Origin: Noviherbaspirillum saxi
Lineage (GTDB): Bacteria > Pseudomonadota > Gammaproteobacteria > Burkholderiales > Burkholderiaceae_D
Direction of reading: 5' to 3'
Assembly: GCF_003591035.1 (NCBI RefSeq)
Contig: NZ_QYUO01000003.1
Location: forward strand, 620,001-684,000
DNA length: 64,000 bases
Position numbers and translations under genes: made by a program. The notes below the pieces were generated by a model that worked only from the letters and a program-made list of their open reading frames with translations, had not been told where the DNA came from and did no database searches. Below are positions 19,001 through 28,227 of this stretch, one piece after another (position 1 is the stretch's first letter; the number at the start of each line of letters is the position of its first letter).

Positions 19001-22000
19001 AGGAACTGTCGCAGCAAGTGTCCCAGCAATATGGAACAGGCTTTCAGATGGGTGTTGCCAACAATAACGCTCTTTTGCTTGGCGGAGCGGTTAACGGCTT
19101 AATTGGCGACTACCTACGGGCTTATAAAGATCCGGGTTATTCGACGCCTATCGCGACAAGAATCGGCATGACCTCCATGAGCCTTACCGTAGCGGGATAC
19201 ACGTCGTATTGTGCTTACCAGCTGCTCTCGGTAGGAGGAAGAGAATTCGGACTCACGGATTGGCTCTCCGTCATATTTGGCGCGCAAGGTCCTGCCGCGA
19301 GCGGCGCCTTGATCAACAACAAAATTAATTCCCGAGACAACGACAAACAATTGATGGCAAGTGGAGAACGGCCCTATGTCGGCACAGAAGCTTGGGTGTA
19401 TGGCGGCAAGCTCAAACAGGCGCTCGCGGAGGCAGGATCGGCCATCTTGGTCTTGCATAGAGATAGTGGGGCAGCACGCCGTGCGACGTCTCTTTACAAG
19501 CGAGCGAAGCGCTTGCAGGACGCCAATAAAGCAGATGAAAAAGAATTCAAAAAAAAAGTGGCAGAACGTAACCGCATACAGTATTCACCATCGGTAACGA
19601 GAGAAGCGGACAAGCAGGATGAAAAAAAACCGAACAAAGATACAAGGCGTCGCACTGAATTACCTGAATATTTATTTCCAGAGAATGACTACGACGCGAC
19701 GGACATTCTTACAGCCTCATATGCCGGCGGCATTCGCTGCCTTATTGAGGGAGCAGGATTAATCGAAGATGTATTTACGAATCTGGACGAGTCATATCGC
19801 GAATCAGGATTTTTCGAAAATTTTTCCAGGTTAGTGAAAATCTTTCGAACAGAACGTGGCGCTGTAGATATCAGATATGAAAGGGAATATCTCGATGATT
19901 TGATAGGAGCATGGGACAGCATGGAAGCTGTTGCGCGTGAAAGCGAAGAATGCCCTGCGCAGGTAAAGGAAATTTGCGACCAAGTCCGTAAGCAGACCGA
20001 GAAAATCAGCGCTATCGCGGTGGCCAGAATAGAAGCACTCAAGAAAAAACAGGAAACTCGGGTGCTTGGAGTCGCGGCCAATGCAATGAGAAATCCTGCC
20101 CTGCATTCGACAATGTCGGGTAATGGAGTTCGTACTGACATAGAAAAGCTTTCCCGGAATGATGCCGGCGACACGGACAATATAGAGAAGAATGTCGCCG
20201 CGATTTATGCACACCTGGACGCGATTCGGCAGCTTGATAATTTGCTTGCGGGGCGCGACGAGCAAACGCCGGACCAGTCACGTCAAAGTTTTGACGAAAG
20301 ACTTCAGCAGGAAAGAAAGGTTCCTGAACGGTTGAACCGCTTTTCTAAGCAACAGCTTGTGGTAGCCGCAAGGAACTTCAACGATATGCTGAATCGAACG
20401 CATGAGCAAGGCCATTTAAATTTAGTATTGGCTGCGGAAAGAATTCAGAATGAACTGAATGCCACGCTTGACAGGATCGTTACTTCAATGCCGGCTGAAG
20501 AGAAGGCGGTGTTTCCGTACCACGAAAAGCAATCCGAGGACAGAAATTGTCTGCTGCATGCATTCAATCACGCGATCCATGCAATAACCGGAAAAGAACA
20601 CGCAATTACCAGCGAAGTCTGGGATAAGCATACGGAGCAGACTAACACCGGCCAAGATGGCCTTGCCGATCTGCAGGCCGTTCTTGCCTACAAAGCCGAG
20701 GGCATTCCCGACTTCGCAGAAACGGTGATTTACCCATATAACGTCGACATGCTGGCTCAGGCATTGAATGGCGAACGACGCTGCGCGATTGTCTACCTGG
20801 GACCAACAGGAACTACGAAGCTTGAAGAGGGCGAGGCGCATCCGGTGGGGCACTATGTCACGCTCGTATGGCACAAAAATCCGGAACGGGATACCTGGGA
20901 AGCGTATAAGGTCGATTCAAATGAAGCCAAGCAGGAACTGATACCGGACGTCGCCCAGTACCTGAAAGATAAAATGCAAAACGGGGGCATGAACAGGGTC
21001 CAGCTTCTAGTGCCGAAGCATGACGGTGAACCGCTCTTCAGGTGGAAAATGGCGATGGAACAATCGAATAGGATTGAGAACGCCGCGTTGCTTTTAACGC
21101 GTGCGTTTCCAGAGCAGAGAGAAACGGTAGTCGTAAATCTTCAGAACTATCTGGACACGAAGACGATCGCGGCAACAGAAATCGATGCAAAGCATCTCAG
21201 AGATTTCGTGATTGGCAACGTCAACAGCAAGGTGAAGAATGAGCTTCTCGTTTTCAAAAGAGATGAAGACAGTCAGCCGACCGGGGCAACGAAAGCACCG
21301 TTCGAGAAGCTTCACGCCTCGCTGGAAAAAAATGGGCTGACGAGGGCCATTGCTGTGGTCGATACGGCGCCATTCTTTTATCTGATTGAAAAGGATAAAA
21401 ACGATGAAGGCGGGACTTACACGATCACCTGCCCAAATCACTGCATGACTAGCAATCCAAACGCGATAAGACCCCGTGCATATGCGGACCTTCTCGGGAG
21501 CGAGTGTGCGGATGACGACGATTTGAAAGGCTTACAACAGGCTGATCGAATAGATATATTTTGCGTTTCCGCTGACGAAACCGAGATAAATCAGGATCTG
21601 CTTGCACGACTTGCGCCATCTGATCAAGTGCCATCAAACAAGGGAATTGATCGCGTCGACATTGAGAAAGAAGATTCTCGCGAATCCGCACGCATGCAGC
21701 TTCTGCGTTATATGGAAGAGAAAAAGATATCAGCAATGACTTTAGACACGTTCACGGCGCTGAATGACTGGAAAACGATCAACAAACAGAACGGCCAAGG
21801 AACGGAAAGAACGACGGCGGCGTTATTCGACGAGCTGCGCACGTCATTAGAGGGACCGCCAAGGATAGCAACAGCCATTCTGGAAATCGACGCTGCGCCA
21901 TTCTTTTATTTGCTTGCGGAGAACGAGAAAGGGGAATACACGATTACCGACCCAAGTCAGGATAAGACTTGGCAATACAGCGCGTTGTCCGACGATGCAT

Positions 22001-22911
22001 GCCACGAATTGAACGGTGTTAAAGACACAAACCAATTAAAGTTCCGTCCTTTTGACCGAGACTTATTTTTTGTCGTGAATCGATCTGCGATGGCGGACTA
22101 CATCGAGACAGGGTATGAAGAGGAGGAAATCGGAGCGGGGCCGGATCCGGATAGAGTTAAACTGACTCTTGATTATGGTAATCAACGTGACGTACTTTGC
22201 GATAAGCTTGTCCCTCTGTTAGATCGGATATGTCGGGATGACAAAGAAAAGTGCAAAGATCAATGGCAATGGTTAAGCGAGCTAACCGCCGATAATGTGA
22301 TAAGTCGTAGTTCGTCAGAGGACGAAGAAGCCATCAATCTGACAAAGTTAAATGCATTCTTGGCCAAGATCGCTAACGACCAGGTGGCGAATGAGATTCA
22401 GGTTGTCAAAAAGCAGATGGCTGAAATTGACGATAACGTGGTTGCACCGCCCTACGATAAACTTGTCAATTCACTAGCGGCGCAAAAGGTGACGAAAGCC
22501 CTTCTGTCGATTGACGCCGCGCCATTCTTTTACTTGTGCGAACGGGACGAAGGCGGGACGTACAGGTTTACCGAGTCCAAACATGATCCGGACTACCGCG
22601 AAGTAACTGGCGCTGACCAGGCAGCCGGAGATTCCACCGCTTCTTCAATCGATTCTTCCAGTGCTCCGAAGGCGAAAAAAGAAAAATCCTCAGCTGAATT
22701 TCCGCCTCAAACGGTGCTTGCCGCGCAAAATGAAATACGTGTTCTTGTTATTCAGAGAAGTGTAGAACCAGAACTACTAAATCATGAGGAGAAAAATATT
22801 GCTTCCGATGAAGCGGTAGTGCGGAAAAAGAGGAATCCGATACATAAGATCCAAAAAACTTTCAAAAAATGGGGTGGCCGTATTCAGGACATGATAAGGG
22901 ACCGCAGTTAG
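16072..22911 (+). CDS. Giant putative type III effector (2279 residues) with OTU/Josephin-type cysteine protease domain
   Basis: MGAIHSR at the N-terminus fits a eukaryotic N-myristoylation site (Gly2, Ser6). Order: N-terminal region with hydrophobic stretches (about 163-215); charged helical region (about 440-960) with recurring T/S-L-S/T-x-x-E-x-x-x-L units; a second hydrophobic region (about 988-1090). A papain-fold domain (about 1480-1650) follows with Cys1493 in SEDRNCLLHAFNHAI, His1594 in VGHYVTLVW and Asp1615/Asn1617 in YKVDSNE. This spacing resembles ataxin-3 Josephin; the Cys motif also looks like OTU enzymes. The C-terminus has three copies of a unit centred on D-x-APFFYL (Asp1764, 1940, 2148). 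The gene is co-transcribed with a chaperone behind an hrp box. A deubiquitinase-like role is inferred, not shown. Confidence 0.75.
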   Translation: MGAIHSRLSDGANNLVGRYQSPRQAPKTTASLPAGIAVSEGRQPVVTLDMLERGETASLRERPGFWSRINQSAARYLKAALTPIKARYLPAGPSNIGELLVEQRNDYLGEMNRPLDPQLAVDAYQALYAAKTEEDTDQAVRMYAKAMGADWDTMEAGWRAAGRVASVRSFTMNAMSTLWPMVLLGGTFVGPRLNYSAAYLGGQVLHSFALGPWLSGIMQVFLVSRSDLSRRDQSDRCEDLKAPPFPKIVKNFEAAMKRAEAAERVWRKTKDDFPDDMAAQEKAWLDVQETLPALETAVKQYLTRADVNTINYKNQYYQSIGKYLKFLTNLAAGWVGYSAGRQAQLAIQIAANLSQMVAQQITAPWDEVAKQKYTLLATLRTGAFLKEESRKTPPNMLTADDVDTGALRKQLRGPLEVRMRQVQEIYAYQRKKIEQSIAIAMGMNPTSWRKWKALEQKTAAHAAQKEPATKWKETEKEEYDRLEERAKQVITTEDVQRRKDLALLAEMRIPEGQSQGDTLEIEQEIGEDKKLWKKLSESIDEDKLVRDDKLLKLINLEIRKADSITVDDWDKVRQLGKREKISISEQTLLAELDRRMEKPTDAQEAKRRALEAKAKNSLSRHELTMLASLRKQKRLLKQNAATLATLEAKDHENNPWEPGLSRQEIVQMTQLRLTAESDKQKAAQLKYLEARLPESLTLKEWEELKNLREQSRELDSDEMVERKDLSKKRRSGLTDSEAADLQSVRDRMPNSLSLLDWSERDALYNKLPEESRGELEMLIALIKKRQEDASKGVSKSGNPINALSNEQRSEYQNLLDKESLVFSKEDGEHLLALEQQDQTSLSDADENEREALENRRPLNSAEENKLSDYRSRIQTGLTIAERNELIALRMEATRAGGNPDKTVIENLEADLRGIIKDQEARKNGNWADISENNKQILHRALNISPDQGHLWSPSRWTSEITSEWRTAWHTGMTKAGQELSQQVSQQYGTGFQMGVANNNALLLGGAVNGLIGDYLRAYKDPGYSTPIATRIGMTSMSLTVAGYTSYCAYQLLSVGGREFGLTDWLSVIFGAQGPAASGALINNKINSRDNDKQLMASGERPYVGTEAWVYGGKLKQALAEAGSAILVLHRDSGAARRATSLYKRAKRLQDANKADEKEFKKKVAERNRIQYSPSVTREADKQDEKKPNKDTRRRTELPEYLFPENDYDATDILTASYAGGIRCLIEGAGLIEDVFTNLDESYRESGFFENFSRLVKIFRTERGAVDIRYEREYLDDLIGAWDSMEAVARESEECPAQVKEICDQVRKQTEKISAIAVARIEALKKKQETRVLGVAANAMRNPALHSTMSGNGVRTDIEKLSRNDAGDTDNIEKNVAAIYAHLDAIRQLDNLLAGRDEQTPDQSRQSFDERLQQERKVPERLNRFSKQQLVVAARNFNDMLNRTHEQGHLNLVLAAERIQNELNATLDRIVTSMPAEEKAVFPYHEKQSEDRNCLLHAFNHAIHAITGKEHAITSEVWDKHTEQTNTGQDGLADLQAVLAYKAEGIPDFAETVIYPYNVDMLAQALNGERRCAIVYLGPTGTTKLEEGEAHPVGHYVTLVWHKNPERDTWEAYKVDSNEAKQELIPDVAQYLKDKMQNGGMNRVQLLVPKHDGEPLFRWKMAMEQSNRIENAALLLTRAFPEQRETVVVNLQNYLDTKTIAATEIDAKHLRDFVIGNVNSKVKNELLVFKRDEDSQPTGATKAPFEKLHASLEKNGLTRAIAVVDTAPFFYLIEKDKNDEGGTYTITCPNHCMTSNPNAIRPRAYADLLGSECADDDDLKGLQQADRIDIFCVSADETEINQDLLARLAPSDQVPSNKGIDRVDIEKEDSRESARMQLLRYMEEKKISAMTLDTFTALNDWKTINKQNGQGTERTTAALFDELRTSLEGPPRIATAILEIDAAPFFYLLAENEKGEYTITDPSQDKTWQYSALSDDACHELNGVKDTNQLKFRPFDRDLFFVVNRSAMADYIETGYEEEEIGAGPDPDRVKLTLDYGNQRDVLCDKLVPLLDRICRDDKEKCKDQWQWLSELTADNVISRSSSEDEEAINLTKLNAFLAKIANDQVANEIQVVKKQMAEIDDNVVAPPYDKLVNSLAAQKVTKALLSIDAAPFFYLCERDEGGTYRFTESKHDPDYREVTGADQAAGDSTASSIDSSSAPKAKKEKSSAEFPPQTVLAAQNEIRVLVIQRSVEPELLNHEEKNIASDEAVVRKKRNPIHKIQKTFKKWGGRIQDMIRDRS

Positions 22912-23115
22912 ACATGCAGATGCATATTCATGGTCAAGAAGAGACGGACCTAGAAAGTCAAGCCGAGGGATAAGTGGAATCCTTATCAAAATGACCGCCA
23001 AAATGACCCACACCAGATGCGAGTGAAAATGCCTCACCGGGTGTTTTCATGCTTGAAGACAATCGCCAATAACCGACCCGCAGCCACTTTGAGGCACACA
23101 CGACATAAAAGCAGA

Positions 23116-23143
23116 AACGCCCTTGTGAAAATACAAGGGCGTT
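23116..23143. terminator. Hairpin, possible bidirectional terminator
   Basis: AACGCCCTTGT / ACAAGGGCGTT with a 6-base loop: a perfect 11-bp stem between convergent genes. No long T run follows on either strand, so termination efficiency is uncertain. Confidence 0.5.
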
Positions 23144-23166
23144 GGGGCATTACTAAAAACGTTCAC

Positions 23167-23276
23167 TCAAGAACAGGTGTAGCTTGCCGCTGAAAACCGA
23201 TCGTTGCCGGTGAAGACAGTCTTTTTGGGATACGTGTAGATTGGCTGGCTCTTATGCATCGGAGTGCGGGAGAAGG
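23167..23276 (-). pseudogene. C-terminal remnant of a second tannase/feruloyl-esterase gene
   Basis: Read on the minus strand this stretch gives SRTPMHKSQPIYTYPKK followed by TVFTGNDRFSAASYTCS and a stop. The tail of the neighbouring tannase gene is SRSSSPVAKSLPLCVYPKK, then ITYVNGDLFQAASYTCQ and a stop. The match begins at SR and keeps the YPKK and AASYTC signatures. Upstream of SR the similarity ends. This is the last about 36 codons of a former tandem paralogue. Confidence 0.7.
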
Positions 23277-23351
23277 ACTTCCCCCTCCGGCCACGACCCT
23301 CGTTTTTCACCTTACGCTGTAAGATCGCAAACTCTGTAGTCGCCTACTTCC

Positions 23352-25201
23352 TCATTGACACGTATAGCTCGCGGCCTGGAATAGGTCGCCGTTCACATAC
23401 GTGATCTTTTTCGGATAGACGCACAGCGGCAGACTCTTGGCAACAGGCGACGATGAGCGGGAGGTCACCTGGAATGTGTCAGGCGCGACGCCTTTCTCCA
23501 CCCAGTTCGTAAGCAGCGAATATATCTGTCCCTTGGCAAGAAGAGGTGGATTCGCTGTAGCGTTCGACGAACCGTTTGCAAACGATCCGTGCCCCCACCC
23601 TGGAACAAAAAAGAATCGATAAAACGGCTGCACTGCGGACACGCCGCCCATCTGGGCGAGAACGCGCTCGTAGTAATTGACAGACCCTCCAGTGGGGATA
23701 TGTGTGTCGGCTCCGCCCACGGTGTGGATCAACTTACCTCCGCGAGCCTTGAAGGCCGAAAGGTCCGGATTATCGGTGTCGATGAAACTGAATTGCGGCT
23801 GAAGCGCGACGCCACGGTCGAACGCCTCCGACAGTTGTGCATAGGACAGCGACTTCCAGCCGTCCTGCCCATTGCCAGTCGCGTTCTTGAACGATGGCAC
23901 AGCAATGCTGGAGTTCTGCAGTTCCAGTGCCACCTGATGGGCCGCGATGTCAAACGGCACAGGGCTCGCCAAGCCTAGAAGGCTTGTGCCTCGCATGAGA
24001 CCATACCACTTGTGGGCGCCGGTGAGCGCTCCAGTGCCGTTGTCGACGGCCGGATCGGGGACGCTGCCATCGCTGGTCATTCCGTACCAGATCTTGTTGA
24101 TGGCAAGCGCCTGCGTAGGTGTCACGCAAGCCGCCGTGTTGTTGTTCCCGCCGTTGGCGGCACAGAGCACGTTCGCATCCTTCGTGGGATCGTAGCGACA
24201 GCTCGCTGGGTCGAGGATGAAGCCAAGATGCTGCCCCCCACCACATCGCAGGCCGAGATGGCAGCATTCGACACCAAGTTAAGCTGGTCGGCCGACATGT
24301 AGTTGCCGCCCAAGTCCCGCTGAATGACGATCTGCGGATACAAGTCCGCGGTGATGAACTTGCTCCAGTTGATGGCAGGATTGCCGACGGCGATGCCGTC
24401 TACGTCTTCGGGATAACGCTGCGCAACCTTCAGTGCCTGCTGGCCACCCTTTGAAGCACCGTCCCAATACGTGTATTTTGGCGCCGAACCGTAGTAGGCC
24501 GTGGCCAGGGCCTTCGTCTTGACGATCTGTTGATGGATGGACCGTTCCGCAAAATCTTCCCACAGCCTGGTGTTGATCGTCCCGTCAGGATTCATGGCAA
24601 AGGATCCGCCCAAGACAATGGAGTCCGCCCCGCCGGTGTGCCCTGTGTCCGTGCTGGAAGCGACGGCACCTTCTTCAGCCGCGATGGTCGGAGCGGAACC
24701 CGCGGAGCCAGCAGTGAAAGACGAGATTTTCGTCACATCTGTTTCTTCGCTGCCGACCCAGCCGCCGCCTCCGATGGCATGCACTCTCCCGTTCCACTTC
24801 TCCTTCAAAGGTAGCCAGATCTCGATGCCGATGCCGGCTGACGTGGAAGGAGCGCCCACAGGGCCGGGTTTGCCTGGCCCCACCAACAGCTTCACCAGGC
24901 ACAGGTCCGCCTTCGCCGCCATTTCCGCATTCGGGTTGCCGAGATTCTCAAGCGTCTGATTGGGGAACGCATCCCCCTTCTTGAAAGCTTTCACCAGCAA
25001 CACCGTGGTATCGGCATCAGGCTTGAACCCGGTCTTGATGGAATCGTCGCAGCTTAAAGTAGTCTGCGATGCGAGTTGGTCCGGAGGCGGGTTGTCGCTG
25101 TCACTATTGCTGCCGCACCCCGCCAAGCTGGCTGCGCATAGCAATGTCGTAATCGCCGAGGCGACATGCGACGTTTTGACGTCTTTGGGAATCGTTTTCA
25201 T
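23352..25201 (-). pseudogene. Tannase/feruloyl esterase family lipoprotein, frameshifted
   Basis: Exported alpha/beta-hydrolase (tannase family) that would cleave phenolic esters such as feruloyl or galloyl esters. Start at ATG 25201 behind GGAGA; the signal peptide ends in the lipobox SLAGC (Cys29). The first frame carries the nucleophile region YWDGASKGGQQAL. It breaks in a six-G run (plus-strand CCCCCC at 24234-24239), and the +1 frame continues with QHLGFILDPASCRYDP, the acid region GGADTHIPTGG and the His region PGWGHGSFANG to 23352. One added G restores one reading frame of about 616 codons. The Cys residues that flank the Ser and His in most family members are absent (Ala and Gly). The divergent AraC gene is the likely regulator. 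Confidence 0.8.
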
Positions 25202-25481
25202 GAGTGTCTCCAATGTAATCATGGTCTGTGTACGACGGTTGCTCAGTGCAGACTCACCGAAGTTTCCGTGTTGGGTCTGCTTGAGCGACGTTGATGAATC
25301 AAGTACAAGATGATGGTGCGAACCTCCAAATGATGCGTTATAGTGCAATCAATCCTTGATGGCTCGAGTGTAAAGCTGCACTATTTTGCAGTGTTCTAAA
25401 AACTTGCTCTCTTTCTCTGCGATCTTGCTGTTTTGAGATGGCGAAGAGAAAAGTCAGGATTTTCTTAATGGAAACTCAGCT

Positions 25482-26414
25482 ATGACAACGCCGCAAATGA
25501 GCACATTGCGAAAAGAGCCCATCCAAGTAATGGTGGAAGGAAAGCTTGTGAAAATTGATCAGGCAAGAGAAGGTGGGGAAAGGACGGTCCCACAGCCGGT
25601 TCATCCTTGGCATGGGTTCCCGATGGAGTTTCATTCAGGCAGAGCCGAATGCCGTGAGACTGCTTCTCATTGCTTTCCGCAGACACTCATCTGGTATCAA
25701 AAACTTGGGCACACCCATGGCAGAATGACTTCCGGCTGCTACAGCTATGAAGCAGCCACTGGCCCTGGGGAATTTATCGTCATCCAAGAAAATTTTGAGT
25801 TTGATCGAGGGTTTTGTCAGACAACCGATACCGCTGGAATCGCGCTCGAGATCCGACCAGCGGTGTTGAACCAGTTGTTTCCTGATGAGATAAAAACGAT
25901 CAATCTGTCCGGTTTTCGGATAAACCACGATAAAGCTCTGGAGAACCTGTTTGCCTTGATGGAGATGGAAATCCAAAATGGATGTCCTTCCGGCGGGCTT
26001 TATACGGAAAGCCTTTCGATTGCTTTGGTCACGTATCTGACGCAGGCCTACGCCAACGGCAAGCCGCTCAAAAGAATCGGCAATAAGCTGGCTGGGCAAA
26101 ATCTGCAGACCGTCAAATCGTATGTCCGTGAAAATCTCGCAAACGAACTCAGTCTCGTTGAACTGGCAAATCTGGTGCATACGAGTCCGTATCACTTTGC
26201 CCGGCTGTTCAAGGCAACAATGGGCATGACGCCACATAGCTATGTTTTGGAACAGCGCATTGTGGAGGCGCAGCGCTTACTGAAATCGGGGCGTACGATT
26301 GCGGAAATTGCGACAGTGACCGGCTTTGCGTCGCCAACACACTTGGCAGATGTATTTCGTCGTCGATTTGGCGTCTCGCCGACCAATCTGCGCAAGCAGG
26401 CCAACCATAGTTAA
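25482..26414 (+). CDS. AraC-family transcriptional regulator
   Basis: 310 residues. An N-terminal effector domain (about 30-190, with SGCYSYEAATGPGEFIVIQ) is followed by two helix-turn-helix units of the AraC type (about 205-305). These show ELSLVELANLVHTSPYHFAR, FKATMGMTPHSYV, and RTIAEIATVTGFASPTHLAD with FRRRFGVSPTNLRKQ. It is transcribed divergently from the tannase gene across about 280 bp (from 25201), so control of that gene, perhaps in response to a phenolic compound, is likely. ATG 25482 is preceded by a weak Shine-Dalgarno sequence; ATG 25500 is an alternative. Confidence 0.88.
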   Translation: MTTPQMSTLRKEPIQVMVEGKLVKIDQAREGGERTVPQPVHPWHGFPMEFHSGRAECRETASHCFPQTLIWYQKLGHTHGRMTSGCYSYEAATGPGEFIVIQENFEFDRGFCQTTDTAGIALEIRPAVLNQLFPDEIKTINLSGFRINHDKALENLFALMEMEIQNGCPSGGLYTESLSIALVTYLTQAYANGKPLKRIGNKLAGQNLQTVKSYVRENLANELSLVELANLVHTSPYHFARLFKATMGMTPHSYVLEQRIVEAQRLLKSGRTIAEIATVTGFASPTHLADVFRRRFGVSPTNLRKQANHS

Positions 26415-26647
26415 GCTGTCATAGCTTGTTGAGTAAGCTTCTCTTTAGTGCCTTCATTCCCAACGCCCAGTGGCACACAATAAGCAGCCAGCCCCTGTCT
26501 ACATTGGACACCATGCCCGTAATGACGATTGCATAGGCACGAGATGATTACGGTGCCGGAATGGGTACGTACGAGCTATTGAACTCAGTGAATACGAATT
26601 ACCGAACGAAGTGCTGACGAGCGACCGACATTCCAGTTGCCTCTTCA

Positions 26648-26675
26648 AGAACTTTTGATTTTCATCCACCACTCA
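26648..26675 (+). promoter_or_regulatory. hrp box candidate
   Basis: AGAACT at 26648-26653, 15-bp spacer, CCACTCA at 26669-26675. The -10 half is exact and the -35 half has two mismatches. It lies 35 bp before the ATG at 26711 of a frameshifted small gene. Confidence 0.6.
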
Positions 26676-26710
26676 AGAATCAAGTCTGGCTCTATAAGGA
26701 TGCATTCATC

Positions 26711-27027
26711 ATGCATCAAGGTCGTCAGAAGTGGTACGACCCGGTGATTAACATGCTGCACGGCTGTATCGGACAGGCAGACGTTAATCAAGACCAAAGA
26801 CAGCAAATTTCTATTCTTCCGAGCCGAAGTACTTGGAAGAAGATTGGACGGCAACCCAAAGTTTCATGGAATTCGCCGAATTGACACAGGACGCGACGGA
26901 CAGATTGAATGCGCTTTTTGCAAGAAGTCGCATAGTGGAGGTGACGAACCCGGCTCTGTTTGAAAGCCTTAAACGGGCGATCGACACCATGGTGAAAGAT
27001 CCGCGTTTTAAGTACGCGGCATATTGA
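26711..27027 (+). pseudogene. Frameshifted small gene behind an hrp box
   Basis: The ATG at 26711 opens MHQGRQKWYDPVINMLHGC and runs to about 26790, where the character changes. A second frame, open from 26788, continues with SSEPKYLEEDWTATQSF, ELTQDATDRLNALFARSR and ALFESLKRAIDTMVKDPRF to a TGA at 27025-27027. One inserted base between about 26788 and 26880 would join them into roughly 105 residues. The second part is amphipathic helix. The product is not recognised. The hrp box and size would suit a T3S chaperone or small effector. Confidence 0.4.
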
Positions 27028-27297
27028 TGTTTTCATATCATGCATATTGCCGTGCGATACCTTATTGATGTGGCAACTCCATTCTGAAACGGCCTTGAAA
27101 TTGCCATGCATGAACCCAGGAAACAGTCCTACAATACCGAGGAAATACAGCAGAGTAAGTACAGCGTAAGTTTCTTTGTTTAAGTTTACGTAAATAATAA
27201 AAAAATATTGGAGGCTATCCGCTGCTGCGTCGTCAAGTGAGCTTGCCCATGCTTTGACTGGCACGATGCAGCTGCTCTAAATGGGGTTGGAGTCAAC

Positions 27298-28227
27298 ATG
27301 GATATTGCACGCAGATTACGTCATCACGCACCGTTGCAACCGGGGCAGAACCTGATCGGGACCGAGGCTGGCGATCAGATCGATATTCGAACCTTGGGCC
27401 GTGGCACCCCTGCTTTGGCGCTGTCCGCAAATAGCGCGAATCCAACCTTGCAGCAGTTTCGCAGCAATGTCGCGCGATTGCTTAATGTCGAATCAAAAGC
27501 CGAGCGAGAGCGCAGCCGGAATCACGAGGCGCTTGTTCATGCCGGAAAAATGGCTGCTGTGGGACGGCTGGTCGCCAATGTCAATCACGAGATCAAACGT
27601 CCGCTGGCGAGCATGCATCTGCTGGTCGAGAATACGCTCGATCTGATCGAGCGCGGCGAAACCAAGGCGGCCGCCGAGAACCTGTCGATGCTGCTTCAGG
27701 CAACCGACCAGCTGGCCGAACTGTCGCGGCAGCTGGAAGGCTTTTCCCGAAAAACGGCGACCAACAAGATGGCGGTGTCGGTAGGACAGGCGGTGGAACG
27801 CGCACGCACGATCCTGTCACCCAAGATCAAGACCGGACAATACCGTTTGCAGGTCCAGGTCATCGACCAGCCAGTCGTCGCCGATGTCGACCGACTGGCG
27901 CTGGCCATCGTGAACCTGATCGACAATGCCATGGATGCGACTGCGAACACGGAGGACAAGCGCATTCACGTGGAGGCCGCGCAGGAAGGTGAGTTCCTTG
28001 CCATCCGCGTGCGCGACCATGGACCGGGAATTGCACCCGAAGCGATGGAAAAACTGTTCGAAGCCTTTTTCACAACCAAACCTGCGGGTAAGGGGATAGG
28101 ACTCGGTCTGGCCTTATCCAATGAAGTCATTACCGAAATGGGCGGACACCTGGGTGCCCGCAATCACCCCGACGGCGGCGCGGAGTTCGTCATTCAGCTG
28201 CCACGGGCAAATGGAGAGACACATTGA
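27298..28227 (+). CDS. Cytoplasmic sensor histidine kinase (NtrB/DctB-type core)
   Basis: 309 residues without a membrane segment. About 90 N-terminal residues of unknown role precede HisKA with GRLVANVNHEIKRPLASMH (phospho-acceptor His in NHE). The HATPase domain has LAIVNLIDNAMDAT (N box), VRDHGPGI (G1), FFTTKPAGKGIGLGLAL (G2) and GAEFVIQLP. The core is closest in pattern to the DctB/FlrB-type kinases that pair with sigma-54 activators. The TGA stop overlaps the start of the downstream regulator gene (ATTG, 4 bp), so the two are translated together and form one signalling pair. The signal is unknown. Confidence 0.9.
   Translation: MDIARRLRHHAPLQPGQNLIGTEAGDQIDIRTLGRGTPALALSANSANPTLQQFRSNVARLLNVESKAERERSRNHEALVHAGKMAAVGRLVANVNHEIKRPLASMHLLVENTLDLIERGETKAAAENLSMLLQATDQLAELSRQLEGFSRKTATNKMAVSVGQAVERARTILSPKIKTGQYRLQVQVIDQPVVADVDRLALAIVNLIDNAMDATANTEDKRIHVEAAQEGEFLAIRVRDHGPGIAPEAMEKLFEAFFTTKPAGKGIGLGLALSNEVITEMGGHLGARNHPDGGAEFVIQLPRANGETH

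Larger units (their letters stand above)
22912..23351. other. Intergenic with hairpin and a tannase-tail remnant
   Basis: About 440 bp between the giant effector and the tannase gene. It holds a perfect 11-bp stem hairpin (23116-23143) and the C-terminal end of a second tannase gene (23167-23276). Nothing else is recognised. Confidence 0.5.

Noticed and set aside
27270..27290. Sigma-54 promoter before the histidine kinase gene (TGGCAC followed by CTGC)
   Set aside because: The spacing between the GG and GC elements is off by one or two bases from the strict -24/-12 rule.
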